Source: Natronincola ferrireducens
GTDB taxonomy: Bacteria > Bacillota > Clostridia > Peptostreptococcales > Natronincolaceae
NCBI RefSeq assembly: GCF_900100845.1
Contig: NZ_FNFP01000002.1
Coordinates: 62,001 to 126,000 of the forward strand
DNA: 64,000 bases
Reading direction: 5' to 3'
The notes below the pieces were generated by a model that saw only the letters and a list, made by a program, of their open reading frames with translations, did no database searches and had not been told where the DNA came from. Below are positions 36,056-45,626 of the stretch, piece after piece (positions within the stretch are counted from its first letter, which is position 1; the number at the start of each line of letters is the position of its first letter). The translations under genes were made by a program, and so were the position numbers.

Positions 36056-36197
36056 ACAATTAGATTTTAAGGCACACCTTTGGAACTTTTGCATATTATG
36101 GTTATATACTTGTTTTATAATACCTATTTTATCAATTAATTACTTTAATAAGTAAAGTTTCTATAAATATATTTATAAGTTCTGGAGGTGGCTTACG

Positions 36198-37448
36198 GTG
36201 AGAAAATTAGTAGTGCATGGAGGATATAAGCTTCAAGGTGAATTAAAGGTCAGTGGTGCAAAAAATTCTGTGTTACCTATATTAGCAGCTACTGTATTAA
36301 ACGGAGGATTGAATGTTATTGGCAATATTCCAAAACTATCAGATGTAGATGTTATGGTGAAAATTTTGCGGGCAGTAGGGTGTGAAGTAAAAAGGGAAAA
36401 TGGCACTGTTATTGTAGATTCTAGCAAGTTAAACAATCATAGAATTCCGGAGGAATTAGTAAGGGAGATGCGTTCCTCCATTGTAGTTTTAGGGGCTATG
36501 TTGAGTAGATGTAGTGAAACAATTGTTAGTTATCCAGGAGGCTGTGAAATTGGACCAAGGCCTATAGATTTACATTTAAAATCTTTACGGGAACTGGGAG
36601 CCATTATTGAAGAAAAGCATGGGTTTTTGATATGTAAAGCCCAAAAGCTAAAGGGTTGCGAAATACAATTGGATTTTCCGAGCGTAGGTGCTACTGAAAA
36701 TATTATGTTAGCAGCAACCTGTGCTGAGGGAGTGACGGTTATTAGAAATGCTGCAAGAGAACCAGAAATTAAAGATCTTGAAGATTTTATTAACAAAATG
36801 GGAGGGAAAATTTCTGGAGCGGGAAGTGCTACAATTAAGATTCAAGGGGTGAAAAACCTTCATGAGGTGGAACACACCATTATTCCTGACAGAATTGTAG
36901 CAGGAACCTACTTAGCAGCTGCAGCTATTACAAAGGGAGAAATTTTACTGAAGAATGTGGTTCCAGAACATCTACAGTCGGCTATATATAAATTAAAGGA
37001 ATGTGGTTGTAGGGTATTATATACCAATGACAGTATAAAATTGGTAGCACCAAGCAGATTACATGCTATAGAATCTATTAAGACTATGCCTTATCCGGGT
37101 TTTCCAACGGATATGCAATCCCAAATAATGTCTTTAATGACAGTTAGTGACGGTATTAGTATTATAACAGAAAATATATTTGAAAATAGATATAAACACG
37201 CCTATGAGTTAATTCGAATGGGGGCAAACATTAAGATTGATGGTAGAGTAGCAATTATTAAAGGGGTACCAAAGTTAACAGGAGCAAATGTAACTGCCAA
37301 TGATTTAAGGGGTGGAGCTGCTTTGATTTTAGCAGGATTAGTGGCAGAAGGTACTACAATTATCGAAAATACAAAGCATATTGAAAGAGGATATGATAAC
37401 ATAGAAGAAGCTTTAAAAAGTGTGGGGGCCAAAATCCAAAGGTTATAA
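36198..37448 (+). CDS. murA: UDP-N-acetylglucosamine 1-carboxyvinyltransferase
   Basis: MurA adds enolpyruvate from PEP to UDP-GlcNAc, the committed step of peptidoglycan synthesis and the fosfomycin target. The 416-residue EPT-fold protein has KVSGAKNSVLPILAATVL near the start and the catalytic cysteine at residue 116 in YPGGCEIGPRPIDLHL. A Cys there predicts fosfomycin sensitivity of the enzyme. FPTDMQSQIMSL and the late DLRGGAALILAGLVAEG are also present. The GTG start follows GGAGGTGG. Being inside the dcw cluster it is the MurA1-like copy. Confidence 0.96.
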   Translation: MRKLVVHGGYKLQGELKVSGAKNSVLPILAATVLNGGLNVIGNIPKLSDVDVMVKILRAVGCEVKRENGTVIVDSSKLNNHRIPEELVREMRSSIVVLGAMLSRCSETIVSYPGGCEIGPRPIDLHLKSLRELGAIIEEKHGFLICKAQKLKGCEIQLDFPSVGATENIMLAATCAEGVTVIRNAAREPEIKDLEDFINKMGGKISGAGSATIKIQGVKNLHEVEHTIIPDRIVAGTYLAAAAITKGEILLKNVVPEHLQSAIYKLKECGCRVLYTNDSIKLVAPSRLHAIESIKTMPYPGFPTDMQSQIMSLMTVSDGISIITENIFENRYKHAYELIRMGANIKIDGRVAIIKGVPKLTGANVTANDLRGGAALILAGLVAEGTTIIENTKHIERGYDNIEEALKSVGAKIQRL

Positions 37449-37674
37449 CCTCCTTTAATATATTGAAACACCTTTCCAATAGTGGACATTTAGATTATAA
37501 TGAAATTAGCATCTATACCTAGATTAGGATATAGTATATTATAATAAGTTTTTTTGCTTCTAACTATAAAGATAGTACGGGATCATTACAAACAAATATT
37601 TTAAGTAAGCAGCTATACAGCTGCCCTTAAAATCCAGAAAAAAAGTACAAGCTATAATAAGGCAGGAGTAGGCT
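37449..37674. other. Intergenic region murA-ftsQ
   Basis: AT-rich, with the palindrome GCAGCTATACAGCTGC near 37611 inside a longer imperfect stem (TAAG...CTTA). No gene is seen. It probably carries a promoter for ftsQ, but none is certain. Confidence 0.35.
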
Positions 37675-38463
37675 ATGGATTATAGAGAGATTAGAAGAGA
37701 GAAAAAAATAAGAAATAGGAAGGTTAAGAGAAGTATTACTATTGTTTTTTTTGTTATTATATTTTTGTTATGGGGAATATATTATTTACTTCAATCGGAC
37801 TTATTGAATTTAAAGGAACTTGAAGTTTATGGAAATCACATGATAACCAAGGAAGAAATTCTACGCACTCCTGAACTCTCCATAGAAAGAAATATTTTTC
37901 AATATAAACCCTCCCATATAAAACACCAAATAGAACTACATCCCTATGTTGAAGAGGCCCATATCAAAAGGAAATTGCCTGCAACCATTATTATTACTGT
38001 GAAGGAAAGAGAAAAATATGCTATAATACCCTATATGGGATCATTTATTTATATTGATCACAATAAAGTAGTACTAGAGGTTTCGGATGATTACCTAGCT
38101 GAGGATTTAGTTTTAATTACAGGTGTAGCATTTAATAGCTTTAAGATAGGTGATAAACTGGATATAAGTAATGAGGAATTATTAGATAGAGCTATGGAGT
38201 ACATTGAAGCATCCAAGATAGTGTCTATTGCCGACATAATTTCAGAAATCAACATTGATCAAGAAGGTTATATAAAGCTCATTACCTTTGATGGTATCGA
38301 ATTCTTATTGTCCAATAGGGAAGATCCTGCGTATACGATATTAGCATTAAAGGAAGTATTAACAAATTTATATGCAACCAATAAAAAAAATGTTATAGTT
38401 GATATGCGTTATAAAGGACAAATATCTATAAGAAGTAGAGAGCAATGGGAGGAAGATAGATGA
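37675..38463 (+). CDS. ftsQ: Cell division protein FtsQ/DivIB
   Basis: This bitopic divisome protein links FtsL/DivIC with the septal synthase. The 262-residue product has a short basic cytoplasmic tail (REIRREKKIRNRKVKRS), one membrane segment (ITIVFFVIIFLLWGIYYLL, about 22-42) and the POTRA domain (LKELEVYGNHMITKEEILRT to ATIIITVKEREKYA). A beta domain follows, ending KNVIVDMRYKGQISIRS. Start ATG after GGCAGGAG. The stop overlaps the first DUF881 gene by 4 bases (ATGA), so the two are coupled. Confidence 0.92.
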   Translation: MDYREIRREKKIRNRKVKRSITIVFFVIIFLLWGIYYLLQSDLLNLKELEVYGNHMITKEEILRTPELSIERNIFQYKPSHIKHQIELHPYVEEAHIKRKLPATIIITVKEREKYAIIPYMGSFIYIDHNKVVLEVSDDYLAEDLVLITGVAFNSFKIGDKLDISNEELLDRAMEYIEASKIVSIADIISEINIDQEGYIKLITFDGIEFLLSNREDPAYTILALKEVLTNLYATNKKNVIVDMRYKGQISIRSREQWEEDR

Positions 38464-39185
38464 ATTTAAAAGGTAAGGTTGCTATAGGATTACTTTGTGG
38501 TATATTAGGGCTCATTATATCTATGCAATTTAATGTTGTGAGAAATACAACTGGTAGTGGTTTTTTATCTACACAAAAAGCCCAACAATTGGCTATGGAA
38601 TTGAGGAACTTAAGGAATGAAAAGGAACGATTGAATGAAGAACTTACAAATTTAGAAAAACGTTTAAAGGAATATGAAATGTCTGAGGCCGATGAAAACT
38701 TAATTATTAAAAATCTCAAAAGAGATTTAGAGAAATATCAATTATTGGCAGGATACAAAGAAGGAGAAGGACCTGGGGTTGTGGTTACAATTGATGATCC
38801 TCCAAATGAGTATTTTATGGGGGGAGAAGGCAGCTTTATTATGTATAACTATGATCTTTTATTAGAGATAATTAATATGTTAAATGCTGCTGGAGCAGAA
38901 GCTATAGCGATTAATGATCAAAGATACATTGCCTCAACTGAAATATACTATTCCTCTGACAATCTTCTTGTTAACTCTGTGCCTGTAAGGCCTCCATTCG
39001 TTATTAAAGCTGTAGGGAATCCGGAAACATTAGAAGCAGCACTGAATATACGATATGGTGTGGTGTGGGGTATGAGACAATATTATAATTTACAAGTTAA
39101 CATAAGAAAAGAAAATTCCGTAACGATGCCAAGATATAGTAGGGTTATTCAATACCAATATGCTAAGCCGATAGAGTCTCCTTAG
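38460..39185 (+). CDS. DUF881 family protein (first of a pair)
   Basis: The 241-residue protein has an N-terminal membrane segment (KVAIGLLCGILGLIISMQF, residues 4-22), a coiled coil (about 40-90: LRNLRNEKERLNEELTNLEK), and the DUF881 domain with GYKEGEGPGVVVTIDDPP, LLEIINMLNAAGAEAIAIND and the late VIKAVGNPETLEAAL. The family is common beside ftsQ/ftsZ in Clostridia and Actinobacteria and is presumed divisome-linked; in Bacillus the YlxW/YlxX proteins sit at the same place. It is paralogous to the next gene. Confidence 0.9.
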   Translation: MNLKGKVAIGLLCGILGLIISMQFNVVRNTTGSGFLSTQKAQQLAMELRNLRNEKERLNEELTNLEKRLKEYEMSEADENLIIKNLKRDLEKYQLLAGYKEGEGPGVVVTIDDPPNEYFMGGEGSFIMYNYDLLLEIINMLNAAGAEAIAINDQRYIASTEIYYSSDNLLVNSVPVRPPFVIKAVGNPETLEAALNIRYGVVWGMRQYYNLQVNIRKENSVTMPRYSRVIQYQYAKPIESP

Positions 39186-39209
39186 AGAGATTGAGAAGAG
39201 GTGGAAGTT

Positions 39210-39932
39210 ATGAAATCTTTATATGAAAAATTTGTTATTCTATTTATGTTTTTGATATTAGGCTTTACTATTGTATTGCAATTTAGAAATGATGTGGAGG
39301 ACTATAGTTTTGTCAGTTTAAAAACAATGAGTGACTTAAATGGTGCCATCAATAAGGAAAGAGAAGAAATAGGGAATTTAAGGGGATTAATAGCTTCTCA
39401 GGAAAACAAACTTAAGGAATACCAACGGGCATTAGAAGAAGATGGCAGTATTAAAGAAGTACTAAGTAATGAAATCAACACAATGAAGCTAATAAGTGGC
39501 TTCATGGATGTAGAAGGACCTGGAATTATTATTAAATTAAGTGATAGCGAAAGAGAGCTTTATGAAGGAGAACGTCCAGATGATCTAGTTGTTCATGATG
39601 GAGATGTGTTGACCATCTTGAATGACCTAAAAGTAGCTGGGGCTGAGGTATTATCTATTAACGGCCAGAGATTTTTAAACACTTCAGAAGTCAAGTGCAC
39701 GGGGCCAACAATAACAATTAATAACTATAGCTATGGACAACCCTTCGTGATTAGAGCTATAGGTGATCCTCAAACATTAGATGCGGCTATAAAGGCACCA
39801 GATTCCTATGCTTTGGGTTTAACTGAAATCTATGGTTTGAATGTAGAGTCCTATACGAGTGATAAAGTAAGAATATCCAAATACCGAGGGGATATAGCTT
39901 TTAAATATATAAAACCAATGGAAGGGGAGTAA
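39210..39932 (+). CDS. DUF881 family protein (second of a pair)
   Basis: This 240-residue paralogue of the preceding gene has the same plan: membrane segment (FVILFMFLILGFTIVLQF), coiled coil (INKEREEIGNLRGLIASQEN), and the DUF881 core (FMDVEGPGIIIKLSD, LNDLKVAGAEVLSINGQR, FVIRAIGDPQTLDAAI). The pair likely arose by tandem duplication. The ATG at 39210 is preferred because AGAGGTGG lies six bases before it; the GTG at 39201 is within that site. The small basic protein gene follows after 3 bases. Confidence 0.88.
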   Translation: MKSLYEKFVILFMFLILGFTIVLQFRNDVEDYSFVSLKTMSDLNGAINKEREEIGNLRGLIASQENKLKEYQRALEEDGSIKEVLSNEINTMKLISGFMDVEGPGIIIKLSDSERELYEGERPDDLVVHDGDVLTILNDLKVAGAEVLSINGQRFLNTSEVKCTGPTITINNYSYGQPFVIRAIGDPQTLDAAIKAPDSYALGLTEIYGLNVESYTSDKVRISKYRGDIAFKYIKPMEGE

Positions 39933-39935
39933 AAA

Positions 39936-40277
39936 ATGTTATTTGCAATCATTGGTCTAATGTTGGGAGTTTTTTTAGGTTTATATTTACCCATCACTTA
40001 TCCAGCCACCTATTCTCTATATATTTCTGTAGCGATTTTAGCAGCACTTGACTCTGTTTTTGGAGCCTTAAGAGCCAGTGTTGAAAATAAATTCAATACA
40101 AATATTTTTGTTTCTGGTTTTTTCGGCAATGCTATATTGGCTGGATTTTTAGCATATATAGGTGATCGCTTAGGGGTACCCCTATATTATGCAGCAATTT
40201 TTGCCTTTGGTGTAAGGTTGTTTCAAAACTTTGCTATTTTGCGGAGACATCTATTGGAAAAAATACAATCCCGATAA
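39936..40277 (+). CDS. sbp: Small basic membrane protein (Sbp, DUF1290)
   Basis: The 113-residue polytopic protein has three to four hydrophobic segments and the family pattern GLMLGVFLGLYLPITYPATY, LAALDSVFGALRASVENKF and NIFVSGFFGNAILAGFLAYIG. It ends in a basic tail (RRHLLEKIQSR). The family lies between ftsQ-type genes and ftsZ in many Gram-positives. In Actinobacteria a homologue is linked to division; the molecular role is unknown. It closes the ftsQ-DUF881-DUF881-sbp run. Confidence 0.9.
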   Translation: MLFAIIGLMLGVFLGLYLPITYPATYSLYISVAILAALDSVFGALRASVENKFNTNIFVSGFFGNAILAGFLAYIGDRLGVPLYYAAIFAFGVRLFQNFAILRRHLLEKIQSR

Positions 40278-40396
40278 GTATATAAATTTTTGAAAAATTT
40301 ATATACTTATTTATAAATGAAAAAAGGAAAAATAAAGTTTTTGTTGAATTTATAAATTATAAAGGGTTTCCGTATTAAGATAAGATAGAATGAGGT

Positions 40397-40428
40397 GCTA
40401 TATTGACAAGCTATTCTGTCAATATAGC
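40397..40428 (+). promoter_or_regulatory. Perfect 12-bp hairpin in the ftsZ leader
   Basis: GCTATATTGACA and TGTCAATATAGC pair perfectly around an 8-base loop, 146 bases before the ftsZ start. No T-run follows, so it is not a standard terminator. It could be an operator or mRNA structure. The 40278-40573 gap otherwise shows no gene. Confidence 0.5.
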
Positions 40429-40573
40429 TAATCTATAGATTTTATATTAATTATAGCCCTACGACCTATGGATAAAGAAAGAAAATTATGGTAAAGTTGA
40501 AAAAATTACATTTATTAACGAAATAACAACTGTGATCAAAACAGGGTATTTACATAATTAAGGGGGTAATATT

Positions 40574-41668
40574 GTGTTAGAATTTGACGTAGATATGGAT
40601 CAATTTGCTCAAATTAAAGTAATTGGCGTTGGAGGAGGAGGTAACAATGCTGTTAATCGCATGATAGAAACAGGACTTAAAGGTGTTGAATTTATCGCCA
40701 TTAACACAGATAAACAAGCATTATTTACCTCGAAGGCTGAACATAAAATACAAATAGGCGAAAAATTGACAAGAGGATTAGGAGCAGGGGCCAATCCTGA
40801 AATTGGAAAGAAGGCTGCTGAAGAAAGTAGAGAAGATATTCATAAATTACTCCAAGGAGCTGACATGGTTTTTATTACTGCTGGCATGGGTGGAGGAACA
40901 GGTACAGGTGCTGCTCCTATTGTTGCCGAAGTAGCTAAGGAGTTAGGTATCTTAACTGTTGGTGTAGTAACAAAGCCCTTTACTTTTGAAGGCAAGAGAA
41001 GAATGCTCCATGCTGAACAGGGAAGTCAAGAGTTAAAGAATAGAGTAGATACTTTAGTAACAATTCCAAACGATAGATTGTTACAGGTAATAGAAAAAAA
41101 GACAACGATGTTAGATGCCTTTAGAATAGCAGATGATGTTTTAAAGCAGGGTGTCCAGGGGATATCGGATTTGATTGCTGTTCCTGGATTAGTAAACCTT
41201 GACTTTGCAGATGTTAAAACTATTATGAAGGAACAGGGCTTAGCCCATATGGGAATAGGAAGAGCTAGTGGAGAAAATCGAGCTGCAGAAGCAGCAAAGC
41301 AGGCTATACAAAGTCCGTTACTAGAGACCTCTATACAAGGAGCTAAAGGGGTATTATTAAACATTACTGGAGGATCTAGCTTAGGATTATTTGAAGTGAA
41401 TGAAGCAGCAGAGCTGGTAACTCAAGCTGCTGATCAGGATGCTAATATTATTTTTGGTGCTGTTATTAACGAAGAGTTAAAGGATGAAATAAGAATTACA
41501 GTTATAGCAACAGGCTTTGAGCAAGGCCTAGTTAAAAATCCCGATAATCCAAACAGAAGCACTTTACAGGAAGCTACTAGTAATAAAGAAGTGGCAGCAG
41601 GGGAAAGTAAAGTAAAACAAGTAGATGAATTGGATATCCCTATCTTTTTAAGACGCAATAATAAATAA
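40574..41668 (+). CDS. ftsZ: Cell division protein FtsZ
   Basis: FtsZ is the tubulin-like GTPase that forms the Z ring. The 364-residue protein has the N-terminal [17 protein letters not shown], the tubulin signature [13 protein letters not shown], the T7-loop region with [11 protein letters not shown], and a flexible linker. The conserved C-terminal peptide LDIPIFLRR is the docking site for FtsA/SepF/EzrA-type partners. The GTG start follows AAGGGGGTAA. A very strong terminator ends the gene. The long leader carries a perfect hairpin. Confidence 0.98.
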   Translation: MLEFDVDMDQFAQIKVIGVGGGGNNAVNRMIETGLKGVEFIAINTDKQALFTSKAEHKIQIGEKLTRGLGAGANPEIGKKAAEESREDIHKLLQGADMVFITAGMGGGTGTGAAPIVAEVAKELGILTVGVVTKPFTFEGKRRMLHAEQGSQELKNRVDTLVTIPNDRLLQVIEKKTTMLDAFRIADDVLKQGVQGISDLIAVPGLVNLDFADVKTIMKEQGLAHMGIGRASGENRAAEAAKQAIQSPLLETSIQGAKGVLLNITGGSSLGLFEVNEAAELVTQAADQDANIIFGAVINEELKDEIRITVIATGFEQGLVKNPDNPNRSTLQEATSNKEVAAGESKVKQVDELDIPIFLRRNNK

Positions 41669-41676
41669 ATAAAATT

Positions 41677-41736
41677 AAACTGTACAAATAGAAATAGACC
41701 TGTAATTTACAGGTCTATTTCTATTTGTACAGTTTT
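41677..41736 (+). terminator. Very long terminator of ftsZ
   Basis: A perfect stem of about 28 bp (starting AAACTGTACAAATAGAAATA) around an ATT loop ends in TTTT. It separates the dcw cluster from the sporulation genes. Confidence 0.92.
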
Positions 41737-41788
41737 GAGAATTTCCCCCATTACATTTTTCTTTATAAACCTTAGAACAAACAACTTT

Positions 41789-41835
41789 TTCGACTTCACA
41801 AAATGACAAAAAAACTAATATATATTTTATATAAT
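41789..41835 (+). promoter_or_regulatory. Candidate Spo0A-activated promoter of spoIIGA
   Basis: TTCGACT (41789-41795, one mismatch to the inverted Spo0A box TTCGACA) and a weaker TGACAAA near 41804 lie upstream of TATAAT (41830-41835). In Bacillus the spoIIG promoter is SigA-dependent and activated by Spo0A at this kind of distance. Inferred. Confidence 0.45.
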
Positions 41836-41903
41836 ATACATAAATCACCTTGAGAGTGAATATTTGTATATTAACAGAGTTATGTCTCTTAGGAGGAAGT
41901 AGA

Positions 41904-42803
41904 ATGGTAGTTTATGCAGAGTATGTTTTTTTAGAAAATTTCATTATGAACTTTATAATATTATCCCTTACATCTAAGTTTGGGAAATATCCAACAAAAA
42001 AAATAAAACTACTGATTGCTTCATCTATTAGTGCTTTGTATGCTTTTATAATTTTTTTTCCATCCTTACATTTTTTGTTTTCTATTATTATGAAAATAGC
42101 CTGTTCTATGATTATTATCGTTTTAGCATTTACTCCTTATAAATTCAAAGATTTTTTTAGATTGGTGGGGGTTTTTTATACAATCACCTTGATTTTTGGT
42201 GGGGCCGGATTTGCTATTTTTTACTTTACCAATTTTAATGGGATTATCAGTAATGGAATTTTTTATATTACCAATATTTCTATAAAAAATATTTTTATTG
42301 CCGGTGGAGTAGGTTATATTCTTATTAATTTTTGTTGGGGTTATATACAAAAACAGCTGTCTAAAGAAAAAATATTGATGAAAATAAAAATTGAAATTGA
42401 TGGTATAATGACAGAACTTACTGGAATGGTGGACACAGGGAATTCTTTGGTAGATCCCATAAGTCAGTATCCAGTAATCATTGTAGAATACGATGCTATT
42501 GTGGATTTATTGCCTATAGAAATACAGAAAATATTTAATTGTGCTGGAACCCCAAATTTTACTCAAATAGCTGTATTGTTAAATAGCAGCAGTTGGACAA
42601 CAAGACTTCGAATGATTCCCTATAATGCGTTAGGAACTGAAAATGGTATGCTCATAGGCTTCAAACCTGATTATGTTTCTATTCAGCAGAAAGAAAATAT
42701 GAAAAATGTTAAAGATATAATTATTGCTGTCTACAACAGAAAATTATCCAAAGCAGGAGAGTACAGAGCACTGTTACATCCTGATTTAATAGAAACATAT
42801 TAG
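41904..42803 (+). CDS. spoIIGA: Sigma-E processing peptidase SpoIIGA
   Basis: SpoIIGA is a membrane aspartic protease in the mother cell that cuts the pro-sequence from SigE once the forespore signals. The 299-residue protein begins VVYAEYVFLENFIMNFIILS, has five to six membrane segments in residues 1-150, and a cytoplasmic protease half with the catalytic Asp near residue 177 in MVDTGNSLVDPIS. Its substrate gene, sigE, is next. The ATG at 41904 is preferred to 41850 because AGGAGG lies eight bases ahead of it and the family starts this way. Confidence 0.95.
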   Translation: MVVYAEYVFLENFIMNFIILSLTSKFGKYPTKKIKLLIASSISALYAFIIFFPSLHFLFSIIMKIACSMIIIVLAFTPYKFKDFFRLVGVFYTITLIFGGAGFAIFYFTNFNGIISNGIFYITNISIKNIFIAGGVGYILINFCWGYIQKQLSKEKILMKIKIEIDGIMTELTGMVDTGNSLVDPISQYPVIIVEYDAIVDLLPIEIQKIFNCAGTPNFTQIAVLLNSSSWTTRLRMIPYNALGTENGMLIGFKPDYVSIQQKENMKNVKDIIIAVYNRKLSKAGEYRALLHPDLIETY

Positions 42804-42837
42804 AAAAGTTATTAAGGAAACCTAGGAGGTATACAAA

Positions 42838-43572
42838 ATGAAACAATCTTTCATAAAATACAAGCTAATGTACCGATATTACTCTATTAAAATTTTAAAA
42901 TATCTAAAATTATTTTCTGAAGAAACGATTTATTATATTGGTGGGAATGAGACTTTACCCCCTCCGTTGTCTAATGATGAAGAAAATTTTTTGATTGAAA
43001 AATTAAAGGATGATAAGAGTACGGTAAGAACTATTTTAATTGAAAGAAATTTAAGATTAGTAGTTTATATAGCTAGAAAATTTGAAAATACTGGTGTAGG
43101 GGTGGAGGATCTGATTTCCATTGGTACTATTGGTTTAATCAAGGCAGTTAATACCTTCAATCCAGAAAAAAATATTAAATTAGCAACCTATGCTTCAAGA
43201 TGTATAGAAAATGAAATTTTAATGTATTTGAGAAGAAATAGCAAAGTAAGGATGGAGGTTTCCTTTGATGAACCCTTAAATATTGATTGGGATGGTAATG
43301 AATTGCTTTTATCAGATATATTAGGAACGGATAATGATATTATTTATCGATTTTTAGAAGAGGAAATAGATAAAGAACTGTTAAAAGTTGCATTAGATAA
43401 ATTATCCAAAAGAGAAAAAAGAATTATGGAACTTCGTTTTGGTTTAAATAATGGAAAGGAAAAAACACAAAAAGAAGTTGCAGATATTTTAGGAATTTCA
43501 CAATCTTATATTTCTAGACTAGAAAAAAGGATTGTATCTAGGTTGAAAAAAGAAATCAATCGTATGGTTTAG
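42838..43572 (+). CDS. sigE: RNA polymerase sporulation sigma factor SigE
   Basis: SigE drives early mother-cell transcription. The 244-residue protein has the N-terminal pro-sequence ([20 protein letters not shown]) that keeps it inactive on the membrane until SpoIIGA cuts near the [13 protein letters not shown] region. Sigma-70 region 2 follows ([37 protein letters not shown]). Region 4 ([36 protein letters not shown]) closes it. The start has CTAGGAGG. It is cotranscribed with spoIIGA. Confidence 0.97.
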   Translation: MKQSFIKYKLMYRYYSIKILKYLKLFSEETIYYIGGNETLPPPLSNDEENFLIEKLKDDKSTVRTILIERNLRLVVYIARKFENTGVGVEDLISIGTIGLIKAVNTFNPEKNIKLATYASRCIENEILMYLRRNSKVRMEVSFDEPLNIDWDGNELLLSDILGTDNDIIYRFLEEEIDKELLKVALDKLSKREKRIMELRFGLNNGKEKTQKEVADILGISQSYISRLEKRIVSRLKKEINRMV

Positions 43573-43582
43573 AAGGTATTTG

Positions 43583-43610
43583 TTAAAGCGACATTTGTCG
43601 CTTTTCTTTA
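43583..43610 (+). terminator. Terminator of sigE
   Basis: AAAGCGACA pairs with TGTCGCTTT, followed by TCTTT. Confidence 0.75.
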
Positions 43611-43734
43611 TGATGATGCAATTTTTAATTTATATAAATATTTTATATAAATTACATCTGCATAAAATTAGTTAATAAGTCAATAATCTTAATATTAAAG
43701 GGGTAATTCAAAGTGAAAGGACTGAGATTTTACA

Positions 43735-44508
43735 ATGCATATCAATAAAGTAGAAATTTGCGGAGTAAACACATCAGAATTACCAGTGCTGACCAACGAT
43801 AAAATGTATCAGCTGTTTAGTCGTATTAAACAGGGGGATTATGCCGCAAGAGAAGAATTTATAAGAGGTAATTTAAGGTTGGTATTAAGTGTTATACAAA
43901 GGTTTAACAATAGAGGAGAACATGTGGATGATCTGTTCCAAGTAGGTTGTATTGGCTTAATTAAAGCCATCGATAATTTTGATTTAAGCCACAATGTAAA
44001 ATTCTCTACCTATGCTGTTCCGATGATTATTGGGGAAATAAGAAGGTATTTACGAGATAATAATTCTATTCGTGTTAGTAGATCCTTGAGGGATACTGCT
44101 TACAAAGCATTACAAATAAGAGATCAACTAATTAATAAAAACTCAAAGGAACCAGTTATTTCTGAGATTGCACAACACTTAAACCTACCTAGAGAAGATG
44201 TAGTTTTTGCTTTAGATGCTATTCAAGATCCTGTTTCTTTATTTGAACCTATTTATCATGATAGTGGCGATGCTATCTATGTTATGGATCAAGTCAGTGA
44301 TGAAAAAAGTGAAGACGAAACATGGATTGACGGAATAGCCATAAGAGAAGCTATGCAAAGGTTAAATGAAAGGGAAAAGCTTATTTTAAACTTAAGATTT
44401 TTTGAAGGAAGAACCCAGATGGAGGTAGCAGAAGAAATTGGTATTTCACAGGCTCAAGTTTCTAGACTAGAAAAAACAGCAGTAAAACATATGCGAAAAT
44501 ATATTTAA
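43735..44508 (+). CDS. sigG: RNA polymerase sporulation sigma factor SigG
   Basis: SigG controls late forespore transcription. The 257-residue protein starts with the family segment INKVEICGVNTSELPVLTND, has region 2 (GNLRLVLSVIQRFNNRGEHV, FSTYAVPMIIGEIRRYLRDN), a region 3 helix and region 4 (RLNEREKLILNLRFFEGRTQ, MEVAEEIGISQAQVSRLEKT). Adjacent sigE and sigG form the conserved spoIIG-spoIIIG pair. A terminator overlaps its 3' end. I could not place the promoter with confidence. Confidence 0.97.
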   Translation: MHINKVEICGVNTSELPVLTNDKMYQLFSRIKQGDYAAREEFIRGNLRLVLSVIQRFNNRGEHVDDLFQVGCIGLIKAIDNFDLSHNVKFSTYAVPMIIGEIRRYLRDNNSIRVSRSLRDTAYKALQIRDQLINKNSKEPVISEIAQHLNLPREDVVFALDAIQDPVSLFEPIYHDSGDAIYVMDQVSDEKSEDETWIDGIAIREAMQRLNEREKLILNLRFFEGRTQMEVAEEIGISQAQVSRLEKTAVKHMRKYI

Positions 44509-44538
44509 AATCACCCCCAGGGGTGATTTTATTTTTTT
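44507..44538 (+). terminator. Terminator of sigG
   Basis: AAAATCACCCC pairs with GGGGTGATTTT and leads into a long T-run; the stem overlaps the sigG stop. Confidence 0.88.
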
Positions 44539-44612
44539 TAGTCATAAAATAGGAGGCAAGTCTATAAATATGTTGTATAGTACTTAAGATTATAAAATTT
44601 GGAGGGGAGAAT

Positions 44613-44945
44613 ATGATTAGAGCATCTGATTTAACGGAAAAGGAAGTTATTAATATAACTGATGGAAGAAGGATAGGGTTAATTACTGATATAGATGTAA
44701 ATTTAGAAAAAGGAAAAATAAATGCTATTATTGTACCAGATAATGAAAAAGTTTTTGGATTGTTTGGTAAAGAACTGGAAAATGAGATTACTTGGGCTGA
44801 GATTAAGAAGATCGGCATAGATGTTATTTTAGTAGAAGTAAAAGGGAACATAGAGCCCCATATAGGGTCTTATATGAAAGAGAATGATATAGATAACGAT
44901 AATACATCTAAATATAATGGCTTTGAAAAAAATAATAAAAAGTAA
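44613..44945 (+). CDS. ylmC: YlmC/YmxH-family PRC-barrel sporulation protein
   Basis: The 110-residue protein has a PRC-barrel fold: a start MIRASDLTEKEVINITDGRR, then IGLITDIDVNLEKGKINAII, and a second half IVPDNEKVFGLFGKELENEI. A charged, asparagine-rich tail follows (about 90-110). YlmC lies next to sigG in Bacilli and Clostridia and a paralogue (YmxH) is sporulation-linked; molecular function is unknown. Start ATG after GGAGGGGAG. I cannot tell YlmC from YmxH by sequence alone; the symbol follows the context. Confidence 0.85.
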   Translation: MIRASDLTEKEVINITDGRRIGLITDIDVNLEKGKINAIIVPDNEKVFGLFGKELENEITWAEIKKIGIDVILVEVKGNIEPHIGSYMKENDIDNDNTSKYNGFEKNNKK

Positions 44946-45056
44946 AAATAGCTATATTGTAAAAATAAAAACAAAATTAATTAGACATATTATCACCCAT
45001 CGATTATAATAAAATATAATAAAACCATGGAATGATAATATGGGGGTGAACAAAGG

Positions 45057-45524
45057 ATGAATTGTCCCTTTTGTGGTCATCATGAATCAAAAGTAGTGGA
45101 TTCAAGGCCGACTGACGAAGGTCAATCGATTCGTAGAAGAAGAGAGTGTATTGACTGTGGTCGTAGATTTACTACCTATGAAAAGGTTGAAGAACTACCT
45201 TTGATTGTTATTAAGAAAAGTAGAAACAGAGAGGCTTTTAATCGTAATAAGTTATTAAATGGTATTATTAAGTCTTGTGAGAAAAGACCAGTAGCTCTAC
45301 AGGATATAGAAAAAATTGTAGATGAGATTGAAAAATATCTTTATAATTCTATGGAGAAGGAAATAAAGACAGAGTTTATTGGGGAATTAGTTATGGACCA
45401 GCTTAAAAAGTTAGATGAAGTTGCCTATGTTCGATTTGCATCTGTATATAGGGAATTTAAGGATATTAATACCTTCATGGGGGAATTGAGAAAACTATTA
45501 AAAGAAAAAACCCGGGAGTTTTAG
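45057..45524 (+). CDS. nrdR: Transcriptional repressor NrdR
   Basis: NrdR represses ribonucleotide reductase operons in response to ATP/dATP. The 155-residue protein has the N-terminal zinc ribbon ([20 protein letters not shown], then [17 protein letters not shown]) and the nucleotide-binding ATP-cone ([20 protein letters not shown] to [14 protein letters not shown]). Length and motifs are standard. Start ATG after TGGGGGTG; a terminator follows. nrd genes are not in the window, so its targets lie elsewhere. Confidence 0.97.
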   Translation: MNCPFCGHHESKVVDSRPTDEGQSIRRRRECIDCGRRFTTYEKVEELPLIVIKKSRNREAFNRNKLLNGIIKSCEKRPVALQDIEKIVDEIEKYLYNSMEKEIKTEFIGELVMDQLKKLDEVAYVRFASVYREFKDINTFMGELRKLLKEKTREF

Positions 45525-45525
45525 T

Positions 45526-45559
45526 AAAAAGAGGAGGTTAAATTTAACTTCCTTTTTTC
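45526..45559 (+). terminator. Terminator of nrdR
   Basis: AAAAGAGGAGGTTAAA pairs with TTTAACTTCCTTTTTT with one mismatch. Confidence 0.8.
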
Positions 45560-45626
45560 TTTAGAAAAAAATCCTTTATCTTTTACAACAAATCAATAAC
45601 TATAGGGAATAACTATTAGATAAAAC

